Positions 8,674-18,486 of a DNA stretch of 64,000 nucleotides are shown here, piece after piece; the stretch's first letter is position 1; every line of letters starts with the position of its first letter. The stretch is from assembly GCF_008124615.1 (NCBI RefSeq), contig NZ_VNIB01000004.1, forward strand, positions 62,001 to 126,000. Reading direction: 5' to 3'. The notes beneath the pieces were generated by a model. The model saw nothing but the letters and a program-made list of their open reading frames with translations, searched no databases and had not been told where the DNA came from. This stretch comes from Geothermobacter ehrlichii (GTDB lineage Bacteria; Desulfobacterota; Desulfuromonadia; Desulfuromonadales; Geothermobacteraceae). A program made the position numbers and the translations under genes.

Positions 8674-8696
8674 CGATCAATTGAAATGCTGAAAAG

Positions 8697-8735
8697 AAAA
8701 GGGTTGGTCTGTTACGGACCAATCCTTTTTTCTTG
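8697..8735 (+). terminator. Rho-independent terminator after the LysM gene
   Basis: The stem AAAGGGTTGGTC pairs with GGACCAATCCTTT around a short loop (TGTTAC), followed by a run of T. It ends about 30 bp before dprA. Confidence 0.9.
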
Positions 8736-8764
8736 ACCATCAGGATGCTATTGAGGGCTTGCGC

Positions 8765-9856
8765 ATGGACGCGTGGATGAAAAGAGCCTGGCTGCGCCTG
8801 CACCTGACCCCCGGCCTGGGCCGCAAAAGCATTTTCCGCCTGATCGAAACCTACGGCAGCCCCGAAGATGCCCTGCAGGCGCCGGCTGCCGACTGGTGCC
8901 AGCGCTGCGGCATCCGCGCCGACGTCGCCGCCGGGCGCCCCGCCAACGACGATTCCCGTCTGGAAAAGATCCTTGAACGGCTGGAACAGCTGCAGGTCGA
9001 CCTGCTCACCTACTGGGACGACCACAACTACCCGCCGTTGCTGCGCCAGATACCCGATCCGCCGGCCCTGCTCTATCTGCGCGGCCGCCTTCCCGACCAG
9101 GAGATGTTCGCCATTGTCGGCTCCCGCCGGGCAAGCGCGCGGGGGCTGGCCTTTACAGAAGAGATCGCCGGCGAACTGGCCGCCTGCGGTATCTGCATCG
9201 TCAGCGGTCTGGCGCGCGGCATCGACACCGCCGCCCACAGGGGCGCTCTGGCCACCGGCACCACCGTCGCCGTTCTCGGCTGCGGCATCGACCGGGTCTA
9301 TCCACCTGAGAACACCCGCCTCTTTCACCAGATCGAAAGCCGGGGAGCCCTGCTTTCCGAATATGCCCCCGGGACGCCTCCGCTGGCCGGCCATTTCCCC
9401 GGACGTAACCGCCTGATCAGCGGCCTGGCGCGCGGCGTGCTCATCGTCGAGGCGGCCAAGGGCAGCGGCTCGCTGCACACCGCCGAATTCGCCCTGGAAA
9501 CCGGCCGCGAAGTCTTCGCCGTCCCCAACCCGGTCGGCCAGGCAACAGGCGACGGCGTCAACCAGTTGCTGAAGGACGGCGCCCGCGTCGTCACCGAAAG
9601 TCGCGACATTCTCGAGGTTCTGTGGCGGGGCCGACTTGCGGGACGCCAGGTCCAAACCGGGGAAACAGCCACCGCCAACCTATCGGAGCAAGAACGCAAC
9701 ATGTTGAAATTATTAAGCTTTGATCCAGTTCACGGCGACGAGATCATCCGGAAAAGCGGCTTGACACCCCCCGAGGTTTCCGATATTTTACTGCACTTGG
9801 AACTTGCCGGGCTGGTCGTCCAGCAGCCCGGAGGCTATTACGTCCGCTCCTGCTGA
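8765..9856 (+). CDS. dprA: DNA-processing protein DprA
   Basis: 363 aa. DprA loads RecA on single-stranded DNA during natural transformation. An N-terminal SAM/HhH-like region (LTPGLGRKSIFRLI, residues about 14-27) precedes a Rossmann-like core. The core carries the family motifs GSRRASARG near 120, SGLARGIDTAAHRGAL near 147, GCGIDRVYP near 178 and FPGRNRLISGL near 213. A C-terminal winged-helix (DML1-type) domain (about 305-360) completes the protein. The motif normally reading GSLITA is GSLHTAEFAL here, a mild variation. ATG 8765 sits 7 bp after GAGGG; a TTG at 8759 is possible. It is the first gene of the dprA-smg-topA-trmFO group common in this lineage. Confidence 0.96.
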   Translation: MDAWMKRAWLRLHLTPGLGRKSIFRLIETYGSPEDALQAPAADWCQRCGIRADVAAGRPANDDSRLEKILERLEQLQVDLLTYWDDHNYPPLLRQIPDPPALLYLRGRLPDQEMFAIVGSRRASARGLAFTEEIAGELAACGICIVSGLARGIDTAAHRGALATGTTVAVLGCGIDRVYPPENTRLFHQIESRGALLSEYAPGTPPLAGHFPGRNRLISGLARGVLIVEAAKGSGSLHTAEFALETGREVFAVPNPVGQATGDGVNQLLKDGARVVTESRDILEVLWRGRLAGRQVQTGETATANLSEQERNMLKLLSFDPVHGDEIIRKSGLTPPEVSDILLHLELAGLVVQQPGGYYVRSC

Positions 9857-9892
9857 AACCGGGCGCGGCACACCAGGAAGCGAGCTGCCTAC

Positions 9893-10363
9893 GTGCGTGA
9901 CAGGGTTCTGGCCATCGTCAGTCTGATCGCCCAGTATGTCATGGAAGAACGCGAGTTCTTCAGTGAAAGCGATATCGTCGAGGAACTGCTCGGCGAAGGA
10001 TTCGACGCCGAAGAGATTGACGCAGCCTTCACCTGGATGGAGCGGATCTCCATCGAAAACCGCCGCCAGAACGGCGCCGTCGAGCTGAAGCAGCCAACCA
10101 GCCGCGTCTACACCTTCGACGAGGAGCAGCTGCTTTCCCTGGAAGCGCGGGGCTTTCTCGTGCGGCTGCGCTCTCTGGGCATCCTCGACGACGAGCTGCA
10201 GGAAGAGATCATCGACCGGGCCTCACGCCTGCACGACGAGGAGATCAGCCTGGAGGAGATCAAGTCGCTGACGGCGCTGGTCCTCTTCTCACACACCCAG
10301 GAGCACTGGCAGAGGGAGGTCGACTGCTTCATGAAGGACGACTGGTCGCGTCTCTATCACTGA
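9893..10363 (+). CDS. smg: Smg family protein (DUF494)
   Basis: 156 aa, acidic and helical, beginning from GTG 9893. The pattern RVLAIVSLIAQYVMEERE followed by an EEIDAAFTWME segment and a C-terminal EHWQREVDCFMKDDW is characteristic of DUF494/Smg. This cytosolic family is almost always encoded next to dprA, and recent reports of related proteins connect it with tRNA or translation. No catalytic residues are evident. The next structure is a terminator, so dprA and smg form a short unit. Confidence 0.88.
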   Translation: MRDRVLAIVSLIAQYVMEEREFFSESDIVEELLGEGFDAEEIDAAFTWMERISIENRRQNGAVELKQPTSRVYTFDEEQLLSLEARGFLVRLRSLGILDDELQEEIIDRASRLHDEEISLEEIKSLTALVLFSHTQEHWQREVDCFMKDDWSRLYH

Positions 10364-10377
10364 CGCCGTCGACACCG

Positions 10378-10410
10378 GGCTGCGGACCTGTCCGCAGCCT
10401 TTTTGATTTT
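10378..10410 (+). terminator. Rho-independent terminator between smg and topA
   Basis: A perfect stem GGCTGCGGAC / GTCCGCAGCC with a two-base spacer (CT), followed by CTTTTTGATTTT. Confidence 0.92.
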
Positions 10411-10445
10411 GACCCGACTTTCCGGCAAAGAGAACCGAACAGCCC

Positions 10446-12737
10446 ATGGCTAAATCACTGGTCATCGTCGAATCGCCCGCCAAGGCGAAAACCATCGAGA
10501 AATTCCTCGGTCCCGGCTACAAGGTCCTGGCGTCCTACGGTCATGTCCGGGCCCTGCCGAGCAAGCAGGGATCGGTCGATGTCGACAACGATTTCGAACC
10601 GCGCTACCAGATCCTGCCCGAAAGCCGCAAGCATATTGCCAGCCTGAAAAAAAAGGCGAAAAACGCCGACGAACTGATCCTGGCAACCGACCCCGACCGC
10701 GAAGGCGAGGCCATCGCCTGGCATCTGCTGCAGGCGCTCGGCATCGATCCGGACACCGGCAGCCCCCGAGTCAGCCGGGTGACCTTTCACGAAATCACCC
10801 GCGACGCCATCCGCGAGGCCCTGGCCCATCCCGGCAGCATTTCCGCGCCGCTGGTCGACGCTCAGCAGGCACGCTCGATCCTCGACTACCTGGTCGGCTT
10901 CAACCTCTCTCCCTTTCTATGGAAGAAGATCCGCTACGGCCTGTCCGCCGGACGGGTGCAGTCGGTCGCCCTGCGTCTGATCTGCGAACGGGAAAAAGAG
11001 ATCAATGCCTTTGAAAGCCGGGAATACTGGAGCATCGAAGCCGAGCTGAGCGGCCAGTCGAAAAAGGTATTCAAGGCCAGGCTGCACGCCGTCGACGGCA
11101 AGAAGCTCGACAAGCTGGCCATCGGCAGCCGGCAGGAGGCGGAACAGCTGGTGCAGCAGCTCTCTGGCCAGACCTACCGGGTTGCCAGCCTGGAAACAAA
11201 ACAGAAAAAGCGCAATCCGGCACCGCCTTTCACCACCAGCACCCTGCAGCAGGAAGCCAGCCGCAAACTCGGCTTTTCAGCCCGCAAGACCATGCAGCTG
11301 GCGCAAAAGCTCTACGAGGGGATCGATATCGGCGAAGGCCCGGTCGGCCTGATCACCTACATGCGAACCGACTCGGTGGTCCTCTCCAGGGTCGCCACCG
11401 ACGAGGCCCGGGAACTGATCCGGGAGCGGTTCGGGGACGAATACGCCCTCGCCCGGCCGCGGGCCTTCCGCAACAAGGCCAAGAACGCCCAGGAAGCGCA
11501 CGAGGCCATCCGCCCCACCAGCCTGCGGCGCACCCCGGAGGAGGTGAAGAAATTCCTCTCACCCGACCAGTACAAGCTCTATCGCCTGATCTGGATGCGC
11601 ACGGTGGCTTCGCAGATGGCCGCCGCCGTGCTCGACGCCACCACCGTCGACATCGCCGCCGACCGCTTCACCCTGCGGGCGACCGGCCAGGTGATCCGCT
11701 TCCCCGGCTTCATGCAGCTCTATACCGAGGGGACCGACGAGCCGCAGGATGAAGAAAGCGGTCTGCTGCCTCCCCTGCAGCAGGACGAGACCCTCGAACT
11801 GCAGCAGCTGCTGCCCGAACAGCACTTCACCCAGCCGCCGCCGCGCTACACGGAAGCGAGCCTGGTCAAGACCCTGGAGGAGAACGGCATCGGCCGTCCC
11901 TCGACCTACGCCTCCATCATCCAGACTTTGGTCAACCGCAAGTATGTCCGGCTGGAGAAAAGAACCTTCTACCCCGAAGACACCGGCATGGTGGTCAGCG
12001 ACCTGCTGACCAGGCATTTCACCCAGTACGTCGACTACGACTTCACCGCCCGCATGGAGGAGCGCCTCGACGCCATCTCCCGCGGCGAACAGCAGTGGCG
12101 CCAGGTGCTGCGCGAATTCTGGGAGCCGTTCATCAACCTGCTGCGGCAAAAGGAGCAGGAGGTCAGCAAGGCGGAGGTCACCACCGAAAAGACCGATCGC
12201 GACTGCCCGGAGTGCGGCCGCGGCCTGGTCATCAAGCTCGGGCGGCGCGGCAAGTTTCTCGCCTGCAGCGGCTTTCCCGACTGCCGACATACCGAACCGC
12301 TGGCCGCCGACCAGAAGCAGGAGCCGGAAGAACCGGTCTATTCCGACCAGAGCTGCGACAAATGCGGCGCGAAGATGCTGATCAAGCAGGGCCGCTACGG
12401 CAAGTATCTGGCCTGCAGCGCCTATCCCGACTGCCGCAACATCCAGCCTCTGGTCAAGCCGAAGGGGCTCGGCATCACCTGTCCCGAGTGCGGCAACGGC
12501 GAGCTGATGGAGAAGACCAGCAAGCGGGGCAAGGTTTTCTATTCCTGCGGCGACTATCCCAAGTGCAAGTACGCCCTCTGGGATCTGCCGAAGGCCGAGC
12601 CCTGCCCGAAGTGCGGCTTCGCCATCACCACTGAAAAGACCACCAAGCGCTACGGCACGGTGCGCAAATGTCCCAGGGAGGACTGCGATTTCCAGGAAAC
12701 CCTGGTGCCACCGGAAAAACCGGCCGCCAAAAAATGA
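10446..12737 (+). CDS. topA: DNA topoisomerase I
   Basis: 763 aa type IA topoisomerase that relaxes negative supercoils. The N-terminus is [19 protein letters not shown] (Toprim domain). The Toprim acidic residues occur in [14 protein letters not shown] near residue 80, and the active-site tyrosine is in [11 protein letters not shown] near residue 305. Four C-terminal Cys4 zinc-ribbon repeats (CPECG...CS..PDC; CDKCG...CS..PDC; CPECG...CG..PKC; CPKCG...CP..DC) occupy about residues 585-755. The length is somewhat below E. coli TopA (865 aa), because the C-terminal non-zinc domains are absent. No defect seen. Confidence 0.98.
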   Translation: MAKSLVIVESPAKAKTIEKFLGPGYKVLASYGHVRALPSKQGSVDVDNDFEPRYQILPESRKHIASLKKKAKNADELILATDPDREGEAIAWHLLQALGIDPDTGSPRVSRVTFHEITRDAIREALAHPGSISAPLVDAQQARSILDYLVGFNLSPFLWKKIRYGLSAGRVQSVALRLICEREKEINAFESREYWSIEAELSGQSKKVFKARLHAVDGKKLDKLAIGSRQEAEQLVQQLSGQTYRVASLETKQKKRNPAPPFTTSTLQQEASRKLGFSARKTMQLAQKLYEGIDIGEGPVGLITYMRTDSVVLSRVATDEARELIRERFGDEYALARPRAFRNKAKNAQEAHEAIRPTSLRRTPEEVKKFLSPDQYKLYRLIWMRTVASQMAAAVLDATTVDIAADRFTLRATGQVIRFPGFMQLYTEGTDEPQDEESGLLPPLQQDETLELQQLLPEQHFTQPPPRYTEASLVKTLEENGIGRPSTYASIIQTLVNRKYVRLEKRTFYPEDTGMVVSDLLTRHFTQYVDYDFTARMEERLDAISRGEQQWRQVLREFWEPFINLLRQKEQEVSKAEVTTEKTDRDCPECGRGLVIKLGRRGKFLACSGFPDCRHTEPLAADQKQEPEEPVYSDQSCDKCGAKMLIKQGRYGKYLACSAYPDCRNIQPLVKPKGLGITCPECGNGELMEKTSKRGKVFYSCGDYPKCKYALWDLPKAEPCPKCGFAITTEKTTKRYGTVRKCPREDCDFQETLVPPEKPAAKK

Positions 12738-12759
12738 GCGGAAATCGCCTTTTTTTTCC

Positions 12760-14082
12760 ATGCCCGACACCCCGATAACCGTCATCGGCGGCGGTCTCGC
12801 CGGTACCGAGGCCGCCTGGCAGATCGCCCGGCGCGGCATTCCCGTGGTGCTGTGCGAAATGAAACCGGAGCGCAAGAGTCCAGCCCACCACTCCGACCAG
12901 ATGGCGGAGCTGGTCTGCTCCAACAGCCTGCGCGGCGCCGGTCTGAACAATGCCGTCGGCCTGCTCAAGGAAGAGCTGCGCCGGCTGGGCAGCCTTTTTA
13001 TCGCTTGTGCCGACAAGACCGCCATTCCCGCCGGCGGCGCCCTGGCCGTGGCCAGGGAGGAATTCGCCGCCGCCGTCACCGAAGCCGTCGAGCACCATCC
13101 GCTGATCGACGTCGTGCGCGGCGAGGTGAGGCAACTGCCGCGGCAGGGCTGGACCGTCGTCGCCAGCGGTCCGCTGACCAGCGACGCGCTGGCCGAGGAC
13201 ATCCGCCGGCTCACCGGCGAGCGACATCTCTACTTCTACGACGCCATCGCACCCATCGTCGAAGCCGAATCCATCGACCTGACCATCGCCTGGCGCGCCT
13301 CGCGCCACGACCGGGGCGGCAAGGACTACATCAACTGCCCCCTCGACCGGGACACCTACCTGAAGCTGGTCGCGGAACTGGTCGCCGCCGAAAAGGTACC
13401 GACCCGCGATTTCGAAAAGGCCGTTCATTTCGAAGGTTGCATGCCGATCGAGGTGCTCGCCGAACGGGGCGAGATGACCCTCGCCTTCGGCCCCTTCAAG
13501 CCGGTCGGCCTGCCCGACCCGCGCACCGGCCGCGAGCCCTTCGCCGTCGTTCAGCTGCGGCAGGACGACCGCAGCGGCGAGCTCTACAACATGGTCGGCT
13601 GCCAGACCAAGCTGACCTGGCCGGAACAGCGGCGCATCTTCCGCATGATCCCCGGCCTGGAACAGGCCCGCTTCGCCCGCCTCGGCAGCATGCACCGCAA
13701 CACCTTCATCAACGCTCCGCGCTGCCTGAACCGCTGGCTGCAGCTGAACGAAGCACCGCACCTGCTCTTCGCCGGCCAGATCACCGGCGTCGAAGGTTAC
13801 GTCGAATCGGCGGCCTGCGGCTATCTCGCCGGCTGTTTCGTCAGCGACCTGGCCCGCGACCGCCAGCCGTTGCCGCCACCGCCGACCACCGCCCTCGGAG
13901 CCCTGCTGACCCACCTGCAAGAAAGCGATCCGGCCGACTTCCAGCCAATGAACGTCACCTACGGTCTCTTTCCTCCGCTGGAGAGGAAGATCCGCAAGCG
14001 CAGCGAAAAGCGTCTGGCTCTGGCCGAGCGGGCCCTGCGCGACCTGGACGCCTGGGCCGGCCGCCCCCCGGCCGACAGCTGA
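12760..14082 (+). CDS. trmFO: Methylenetetrahydrofolate-tRNA (uracil-5-)-methyltransferase TrmFO
   Basis: 440 aa. It makes m5U54 in the tRNA T-loop using methylene-THF and reduced flavin. The FAD-binding [17 protein letters not shown] near residues 8-24 is typical. The family blocks [17 protein letters not shown] (about 44-60), [14 protein letters not shown] (about 160), [11 protein letters not shown] and YKLTWPEQ-like [13 protein letters not shown] are all present, as is [14 protein letters not shown] near the C-terminus. It follows topA by 22 bp, the usual arrangement in this bacterial group. Confidence 0.97.
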   Translation: MPDTPITVIGGGLAGTEAAWQIARRGIPVVLCEMKPERKSPAHHSDQMAELVCSNSLRGAGLNNAVGLLKEELRRLGSLFIACADKTAIPAGGALAVAREEFAAAVTEAVEHHPLIDVVRGEVRQLPRQGWTVVASGPLTSDALAEDIRRLTGERHLYFYDAIAPIVEAESIDLTIAWRASRHDRGGKDYINCPLDRDTYLKLVAELVAAEKVPTRDFEKAVHFEGCMPIEVLAERGEMTLAFGPFKPVGLPDPRTGREPFAVVQLRQDDRSGELYNMVGCQTKLTWPEQRRIFRMIPGLEQARFARLGSMHRNTFINAPRCLNRWLQLNEAPHLLFAGQITGVEGYVESAACGYLAGCFVSDLARDRQPLPPPPTTALGALLTHLQESDPADFQPMNVTYGLFPPLERKIRKRSEKRLALAERALRDLDAWAGRPPADS

Positions 14083-14131
14083 TCCCGAACCCGCTTTCGC
14101 TGCTCCCCCGCCGGGAAAGTCCCCTAACTTC

Positions 14132-14160
14132 TTGTCGAACCGGCCCCTTTCCTTTATTGT
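14132..14160 (+). promoter_or_regulatory. Putative sigma-70 promoter for the diguanylate cyclase gene
   Basis: TTGTCG at 14132-14137 and TATTGT at 14155-14160 with a 17-bp spacer, leaving a leader of about 80 nt before the ATG. The elements are moderate matches. Confidence 0.4.
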
Positions 14161-14247
14161 TGATATATTCGGTCCTGAAAGATCCCGTTCCATAAACGAG
14201 GGAAACGACCGCCACCAGGACCGCCGGGCCGTGTTCACAGGGGAGAC

Positions 14248-16284
14248 ATGTCGAACGAAGCCTGTATCATTGCCGACCCGGTCGAGATGCTGGACACCCT
14301 GCGGGAATTCTCCTTCATCAGGGACTACAATCTCGCCGTCTTCAGCGCATCGGAACTGATCGCCAAACGGGGCGACCGAACGCGCATGTGCGGCCTGTTC
14401 GGCGAAAGCTGGCTCTGTGTCGATTCCTGCCACAAGACCTACATCGACGAAACCACCCGCGCCGCCGAAAACTGCCGATCGCGCATCTTCCGCTGCGCCA
14501 CCGGCCTGCTGAATTTCGTCATCCCCTTCAAGGATCTGCAACAGAAAGACTGTCTGCTGCTCGGCGGCGGCGTGCGGGAAAAATTCGTCGACCTCGAGCA
14601 CCTCGAAAACTTCATCCGCGAGCACAGGCTCAACGGCATCTACTTTCTCGAAGAGTGGGAACGCCTGCCCTGCGTCACCCGCCTCGACGTCCAGAAGGTC
14701 GTCGACAACATCTACAACATCATGCCGCTGCTCGGCCGGGACAACTACTACGTCCGCGCCTACGAGCGGACCATCGACCTGATCAACACCGTTTCCGACC
14801 TCGGTCCGGAAATCGACCGGGCCAGCAGCGTCGACCTGGTGCTGGAGCTGCTCAGCGAAACCCTGACCATCCTGTTCAACGTTCCGCGCATCGCCATCCT
14901 CTATCCGCAGGGCAAGAAACGACAGCTGGTGCTCAAGGGGATTCTCGGTCTCGACAACGGGGCCATCCGCCTCGGTCCACAGCGCAGCAGCGAGCTGCTG
15001 CGCCACCAACACCACCGCATCCTGGTGCTGCGCGGGGAAAAGCTGAAAAAACTCTTTCCCTATCTCGAAACCGACCACCTGACCTGCCTGCCGCTGGTAG
15101 TCGACGGCCGGCTGATCGGTTTTCTCTCCCTGTTCGACACCGAGCTGGCCACCCGTGACCTGATGATCATCGAGCTGCTTGCCGGCCGGGTGGCCGACAA
15201 GCTGGTGCGCCTGCGCCGGCGACAGAACCGGGAAGAAGAAAGCAACCGGTCGAAAAAACTGGTCGGCATGATCAGCCGCCTGGCCCAGCTGGAAAATTCA
15301 CAACACTTCTACCAGGGGGTGGTGGAAATGGCAGCCGAGCTGTGCGACGCCGGCAAGGGATCGCTGATGCTGTTCGACGACAGCCAGAAGAAACTGGTGA
15401 TTACCGCCTCCCTGGGGCTGAACAAGCAGCTGGCGCGCAACCTGAAACTGCAACGCGGCCAGGGCATCGCCGGACAGGTCGCCGCCACCGGCAGCCCCAT
15501 ACTGGTGCACGACATCAACCAGGACAAGAGGTTCATCCAGGAAAAACGCCCCCGTTTCGAAACCCATTCCTTCATCAGCCTGCCCTTTTGCTGCGAGGGA
15601 AAGATCGTCGGCGTTCTCAACCTGAGCGACAAGCAGGACCGAAGCGCCTTCACCGTCGCCGACATGAAAGTGCTCGAGCAGTTCCTCGAACATGCCGGCG
15701 GCCTGGTCAAGCGGGCCGACACCCTGGAGCGCGCCAGCCTGCTGGAAAAGCTCTCCTGGAACGACGCCCTCACCGGCCTGCACAACCGACGCTTCCTCGA
15801 CCAGCGGCTGGAAGAGGAGCTGAACCGCAGCAGCCGGCAGAAGCAGGAATTTTCGGTGCTGATGCTCGACCTCGACCACTTCAAGCTCTACAACGACCGC
15901 TGCGGCCACATCGCCGGTGACAAGGCGCTGAAAAAACTGGGACAGATGCTGCGCCGGTCGGCGCGCGAGATGGACACCGTCGCCCGCTACGGCGGCGAAG
16001 AATTCTGCATCCTGCTGCCCGAAACCGGCTCCGAACCGGCCCGACTGGCGGCCGAGCGCATCCGGCACAGCATCGAACGCGAGTCCTTCTACCAGGAGGA
16101 CTACCTGCCCGGCGGACGCCTGACCGTCAGCATCGGCCTGGCCAGCTATCCCCACGACGGCGATTCCGCCGAAGCCCTGCTCGACGCCGCCGACCGGGCC
16201 CTCTACAAGGCCAAGGAGAAGGGCCGCAACCAGGTGCAGGTCTTCGACGCCGCCATCGGACGGGAGAAGATCGTCTTCATCTGA
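14248..16284 (+). CDS. PocR-GAF-GAF-GGDEF diguanylate cyclase
   Basis: 678 aa cytosolic protein. Residues about 20-130 form a PocR-type sensory domain with conserved cysteines (CGLFGESWLCVDSCHK ... CRSRIFRCATGLLNFVIPF ... GGGV). Residues about 185-330 and 345-500 are GAF domains; the second has GSLMLFD and GQGIAGQVAATG. A GGDEF domain occupies about 510-670, with the active-site motif GGEEF and, exactly five residues upstream, REMD, the RxxD inhibitory I-site. The enzyme should therefore be an active, product-inhibited c-di-GMP synthase. PocR domains bind small hydrocarbons or related ligands in some proteins, and the cysteines could bind metal. The gene stands alone between trmFO and maf. 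Confidence 0.92.
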   Translation: MSNEACIIADPVEMLDTLREFSFIRDYNLAVFSASELIAKRGDRTRMCGLFGESWLCVDSCHKTYIDETTRAAENCRSRIFRCATGLLNFVIPFKDLQQKDCLLLGGGVREKFVDLEHLENFIREHRLNGIYFLEEWERLPCVTRLDVQKVVDNIYNIMPLLGRDNYYVRAYERTIDLINTVSDLGPEIDRASSVDLVLELLSETLTILFNVPRIAILYPQGKKRQLVLKGILGLDNGAIRLGPQRSSELLRHQHHRILVLRGEKLKKLFPYLETDHLTCLPLVVDGRLIGFLSLFDTELATRDLMIIELLAGRVADKLVRLRRRQNREEESNRSKKLVGMISRLAQLENSQHFYQGVVEMAAELCDAGKGSLMLFDDSQKKLVITASLGLNKQLARNLKLQRGQGIAGQVAATGSPILVHDINQDKRFIQEKRPRFETHSFISLPFCCEGKIVGVLNLSDKQDRSAFTVADMKVLEQFLEHAGGLVKRADTLERASLLEKLSWNDALTGLHNRRFLDQRLEEELNRSSRQKQEFSVLMLDLDHFKLYNDRCGHIAGDKALKKLGQMLRRSAREMDTVARYGGEEFCILLPETGSEPARLAAERIRHSIERESFYQEDYLPGGRLTVSIGLASYPHDGDSAEALLDAADRALYKAKEKGRNQVQVFDAAIGREKIVFI

Positions 16285-16343
16285 CCCTCCGTTGCCCGCC
16301 GTCTTGTCATCCGCGGCACTTCCAACTACAATCAGTTTCTCAC

Positions 16344-16503
16344 CTGAATCAGTGGGTTCATGCCGGATGGAGAGTGCAAGTGCCTGGCCTGAATGGGTTT
16401 CCCAAAAATCACATGTGCACCCACAGGTTCGCCGGCGATTCTTGGGAAACACAGACAGGTCAATGACTTGCGCTATCCGCCGGTGATGAGCTCGCTGATT
16501 CAG
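16344..16503 (+). repeat. Family A intergenic palindromic repeat, copy A1
   Basis: 160 bp in the gap between the diguanylate cyclase and maf. The left end CTGAATCAGTGGGTTCAT and the right end ATGAGCTCGCTGATTCAG form an 18-bp inverted repeat with a few mismatches. The rest of the element folds back on itself: GGATGGAGAGTGCAAG pairs with CTTGCGCTATCC, and TTTCCCAAAAATC with GATTCTTGGGAAA. The centre is a GC-rich CAGGTTCGCCGGCG. No ORF fits inside. See copies at 52782, 54047, 56829 and 61336. Confidence 0.9.
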
Positions 16504-16539
16504 GTTTCATCCAGACCACCTCAGCGGGGAATCTCACGC

Positions 16540-17157
16540 ATGACAGACAGCGCATCGCAACTGGTTCTCGCCTCGGCGTCGCCGCGGCGGAGCGAACTGC
16601 TCGAACGGGTCGGCATCTCCTTTTCGGTGGTGCCCTCCAACATCAGCGAAGACGAAATCGCCGGGGAGTCCCCGGCCGGACATGTCAGGCGACTGAGCGA
16701 GGCCAAGGCCCGCGAAGTCGCCGGCCGGCCCGGGCAGCCGGGCCGGTTTTTTATCGGCAGCGACACGGTCGTGGTGCTTGACGACCGCATCCTCGGCAAA
16801 CCGGCCGACGAGATCGAGGCGGCGGCCATGCTGCGCAGTCTGTCGGGCCGGCAACACCAGGTCTGGTCCGGCTATGCCGTCTACGACCGCGAGCGGAATC
16901 GCTGCGAAGCCGAGGCGGTCTGCACCGAGGTCTTTTTCCGCGAGCTTTCCGAGGCGGACATCGCCGCCTACATCGCCACCGGCGAACCGGCCGACAAGGC
17001 CGGCGCCTACGCCATCCAGGGCATCGGCACCTTCATGGTCCGCCGCATCGAAGGCAGCTACACCAACGTCGTCGGCCTGCCGCTGTGCGAACTGCTCGAC
17101 ACTCTGCAGCGGATGGGAGCCGCCCGTCCGCTGGCCAATCCGGGGAGGCAAAGATGA
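16540..17157 (+). CDS. maf: Maf family nucleoside-triphosphate pyrophosphatase (dTTPase/UTPase type)
   Basis: 205 aa from ATG 16540. The start LVLASASPRRSELLERVG is the Maf signature; SDTVVVLDDRILGKP near residue 70 and GDKAGAY-like ADKAGAYAIQGIG near 150 match the YhdE group that hydrolyses dTTP, UTP and modified nucleotides. Only weak ribosome-binding sequence (GGGGAATCTC) precedes the ATG. The reading frame extends upstream through the repeat A1 but that part has no family similarity. The stop overlaps the next start (ATGA), coupling maf with the YggS-type gene. Confidence 0.95.
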   Translation: MTDSASQLVLASASPRRSELLERVGISFSVVPSNISEDEIAGESPAGHVRRLSEAKAREVAGRPGQPGRFFIGSDTVVVLDDRILGKPADEIEAAAMLRSLSGRQHQVWSGYAVYDRERNRCEAEAVCTEVFFRELSEADIAAYIATGEPADKAGAYAIQGIGTFMVRRIEGSYTNVVGLPLCELLDTLQRMGAARPLANPGRQR

Positions 17158-17840
17158 CCATCAGCGAACGCCTTGCCGCCATCCGGCGGAGAATCGAAAA
17201 CGCCTGCGCCCGCTGCGACCGCGATCCGAACGATGTGCGACTGGTCGCGGTGAGCAAGAAAAAACCCGCCGCCGACATCGAACAGGCCCACCGGGCCGGC
17301 CAGCAGCTGTTCGGCGAAAGCTACGTGCAGGAACTGATGGAGAAGGCGCCGCTGGTCGCCGCGCCGGTCGAATGGCACTTCATCGGCGGCCTGCAGAGCA
17401 ACAAGGTCAAGTACCTGCGCGGACGGGTGACGCTGATCCACTCGGTCGACCGCCTGAGCCTGGCGCGCGAGATCAGTCGCCAGTGGCAGAAAGAGGCGAG
17501 CGTCGCCGACATTCTGCTGCAGGTGAACCTGGCGCGCGAGGAGAGCAAGCGCGGCGCCGCCGAGGACGAGGTGCTGGAACTGGTCCCGCAGATCGCCGAG
17601 CTGCCGGGGGTCCGCATCCGCGGCCTGATGACCCTGCCGCCCTACGCGGAGAATCCGGAGGATGTCCGCCCCTACTTCCGCCGGCTGCGCCGGCTGGCGG
17701 AGCAGATCGCGGCGGCCGGCCTGCCCGGCGTCGAGATGCGGGAACTTTCCATGGGCATGAGCCACGACTTCGAAACCGCCATCGAAGAGGGTGCCACCCT
17801 GATCCGCATCGGCACCGCCATCTTCGGCGCGAGGAACTGA
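17154..17840 (+). CDS. YggS/PLPBP family pyridoxal-phosphate homeostasis protein
   Basis: 228 aa, a single TIM-barrel PLP carrier. The PLP lysine is in [11 protein letters not shown] near residue 37. The family motifs FGESYVQE (about 62), [15 protein letters not shown] (about 82), and the C-terminal [29 protein letters not shown] are all present. The start is fixed by GGGGAGG 8 bp upstream and a 4-bp overlap with maf. These proteins buffer PLP and affect amino-acid metabolism. Confidence 0.95.
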   Translation: MTISERLAAIRRRIENACARCDRDPNDVRLVAVSKKKPAADIEQAHRAGQQLFGESYVQELMEKAPLVAAPVEWHFIGGLQSNKVKYLRGRVTLIHSVDRLSLAREISRQWQKEASVADILLQVNLAREESKRGAAEDEVLELVPQIAELPGVRIRGLMTLPPYAENPEDVRPYFRRLRRLAEQIAAAGLPGVEMRELSMGMSHDFETAIEEGATLIRIGTAIFGARN

Positions 17841-17850
17841 CGATAACGGC

Positions 17851-18486
17851 ATGGATTTTCAGGCCTTCATCTTCGATCTCGACGGCACCCTGATCGACTC
17901 CCTGCCCGACCTGACCATCGCCGCCAACGAGTTGCGAGGCGAGCTGGGGCTGCCGCCGGTCAGCGCCGGGCGGGTCAGGACCTGTATCGGCGACGGCTCC
18001 CGGCTTTTGCTGCAGCGGCTGTTGCCGGAAGGGTTGTTCAGCGAAACCCGGCTGGCACGGTTCCTCGCCATCTACCGGCAGCACCTGACCGACAGCACCC
18101 TTCCCTTTGACGGAGTTCCGGAACTGCTCGTCCGGCTGCAGCCCCGTCCGCTGGCCGTGGTCACCAACAAGCCCGACCGGATGGCCCACGAAATCCTGCA
18201 ACGGCTCGATCTGGCCCGCCATTTCCGCATCATCGTCGGCGGCGACAGCTTCCCGGAAAAGAAACCTCACCCCCGACCGATCCACGAGGTTCTGCGCGTT
18301 CTCGACATCCCGCCGGAACGGACTTTGATGATCGGCGACCACCACACCGACCTGCGGGCGGCCAAGGCCGCCGGAATCAAAAGCTGCTTCTGTGGCTGGG
18401 GCTACGGCCATGAAGACGGAGAAACGCCCGATTTGCGGGCCGCCTCGGTCGCCGAGCTGGCCGATCTGATGGGGGTCGGGCCGTGA
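17851..18486 (+). CDS. gph: HAD-family phosphoglycolate phosphatase-like hydrolase
   Basis: 211 aa. HAD motif I is [10 protein letters not shown] (residues 8-17), motif II VVTNK (about 107), the motif III lysine is in PEKKPHP near 131, and motif IV is [16 protein letters not shown] near 149. A helical cap occupies about 20-80, as in Gph/PGP phosphatases that clear 2-phosphoglycolate. It lies 10 bp after the YggS-type gene and overlaps the downstream membrane protein by 4 bp, so maf to the ANKH-like gene probably form one operon. Confidence 0.9.
   Translation: MDFQAFIFDLDGTLIDSLPDLTIAANELRGELGLPPVSAGRVRTCIGDGSRLLLQRLLPEGLFSETRLARFLAIYRQHLTDSTLPFDGVPELLVRLQPRPLAVVTNKPDRMAHEILQRLDLARHFRIIVGGDSFPEKKPHPRPIHEVLRVLDIPPERTLMIGDHHTDLRAAKAAGIKSCFCGWGYGHEDGETPDLRAASVAELADLMGVGP

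Noticed and set aside
16420-16440. GGTTCGCC in family A as a tRNA T-loop
   Set aside because: No acceptor, D or anticodon arm can be drawn around it, and the palindrome explains the sequence.
16393-16539. Upstream extension of maf across the repeat
   Set aside because: That part is repeat A1; family similarity starts at the ATG at 16540.
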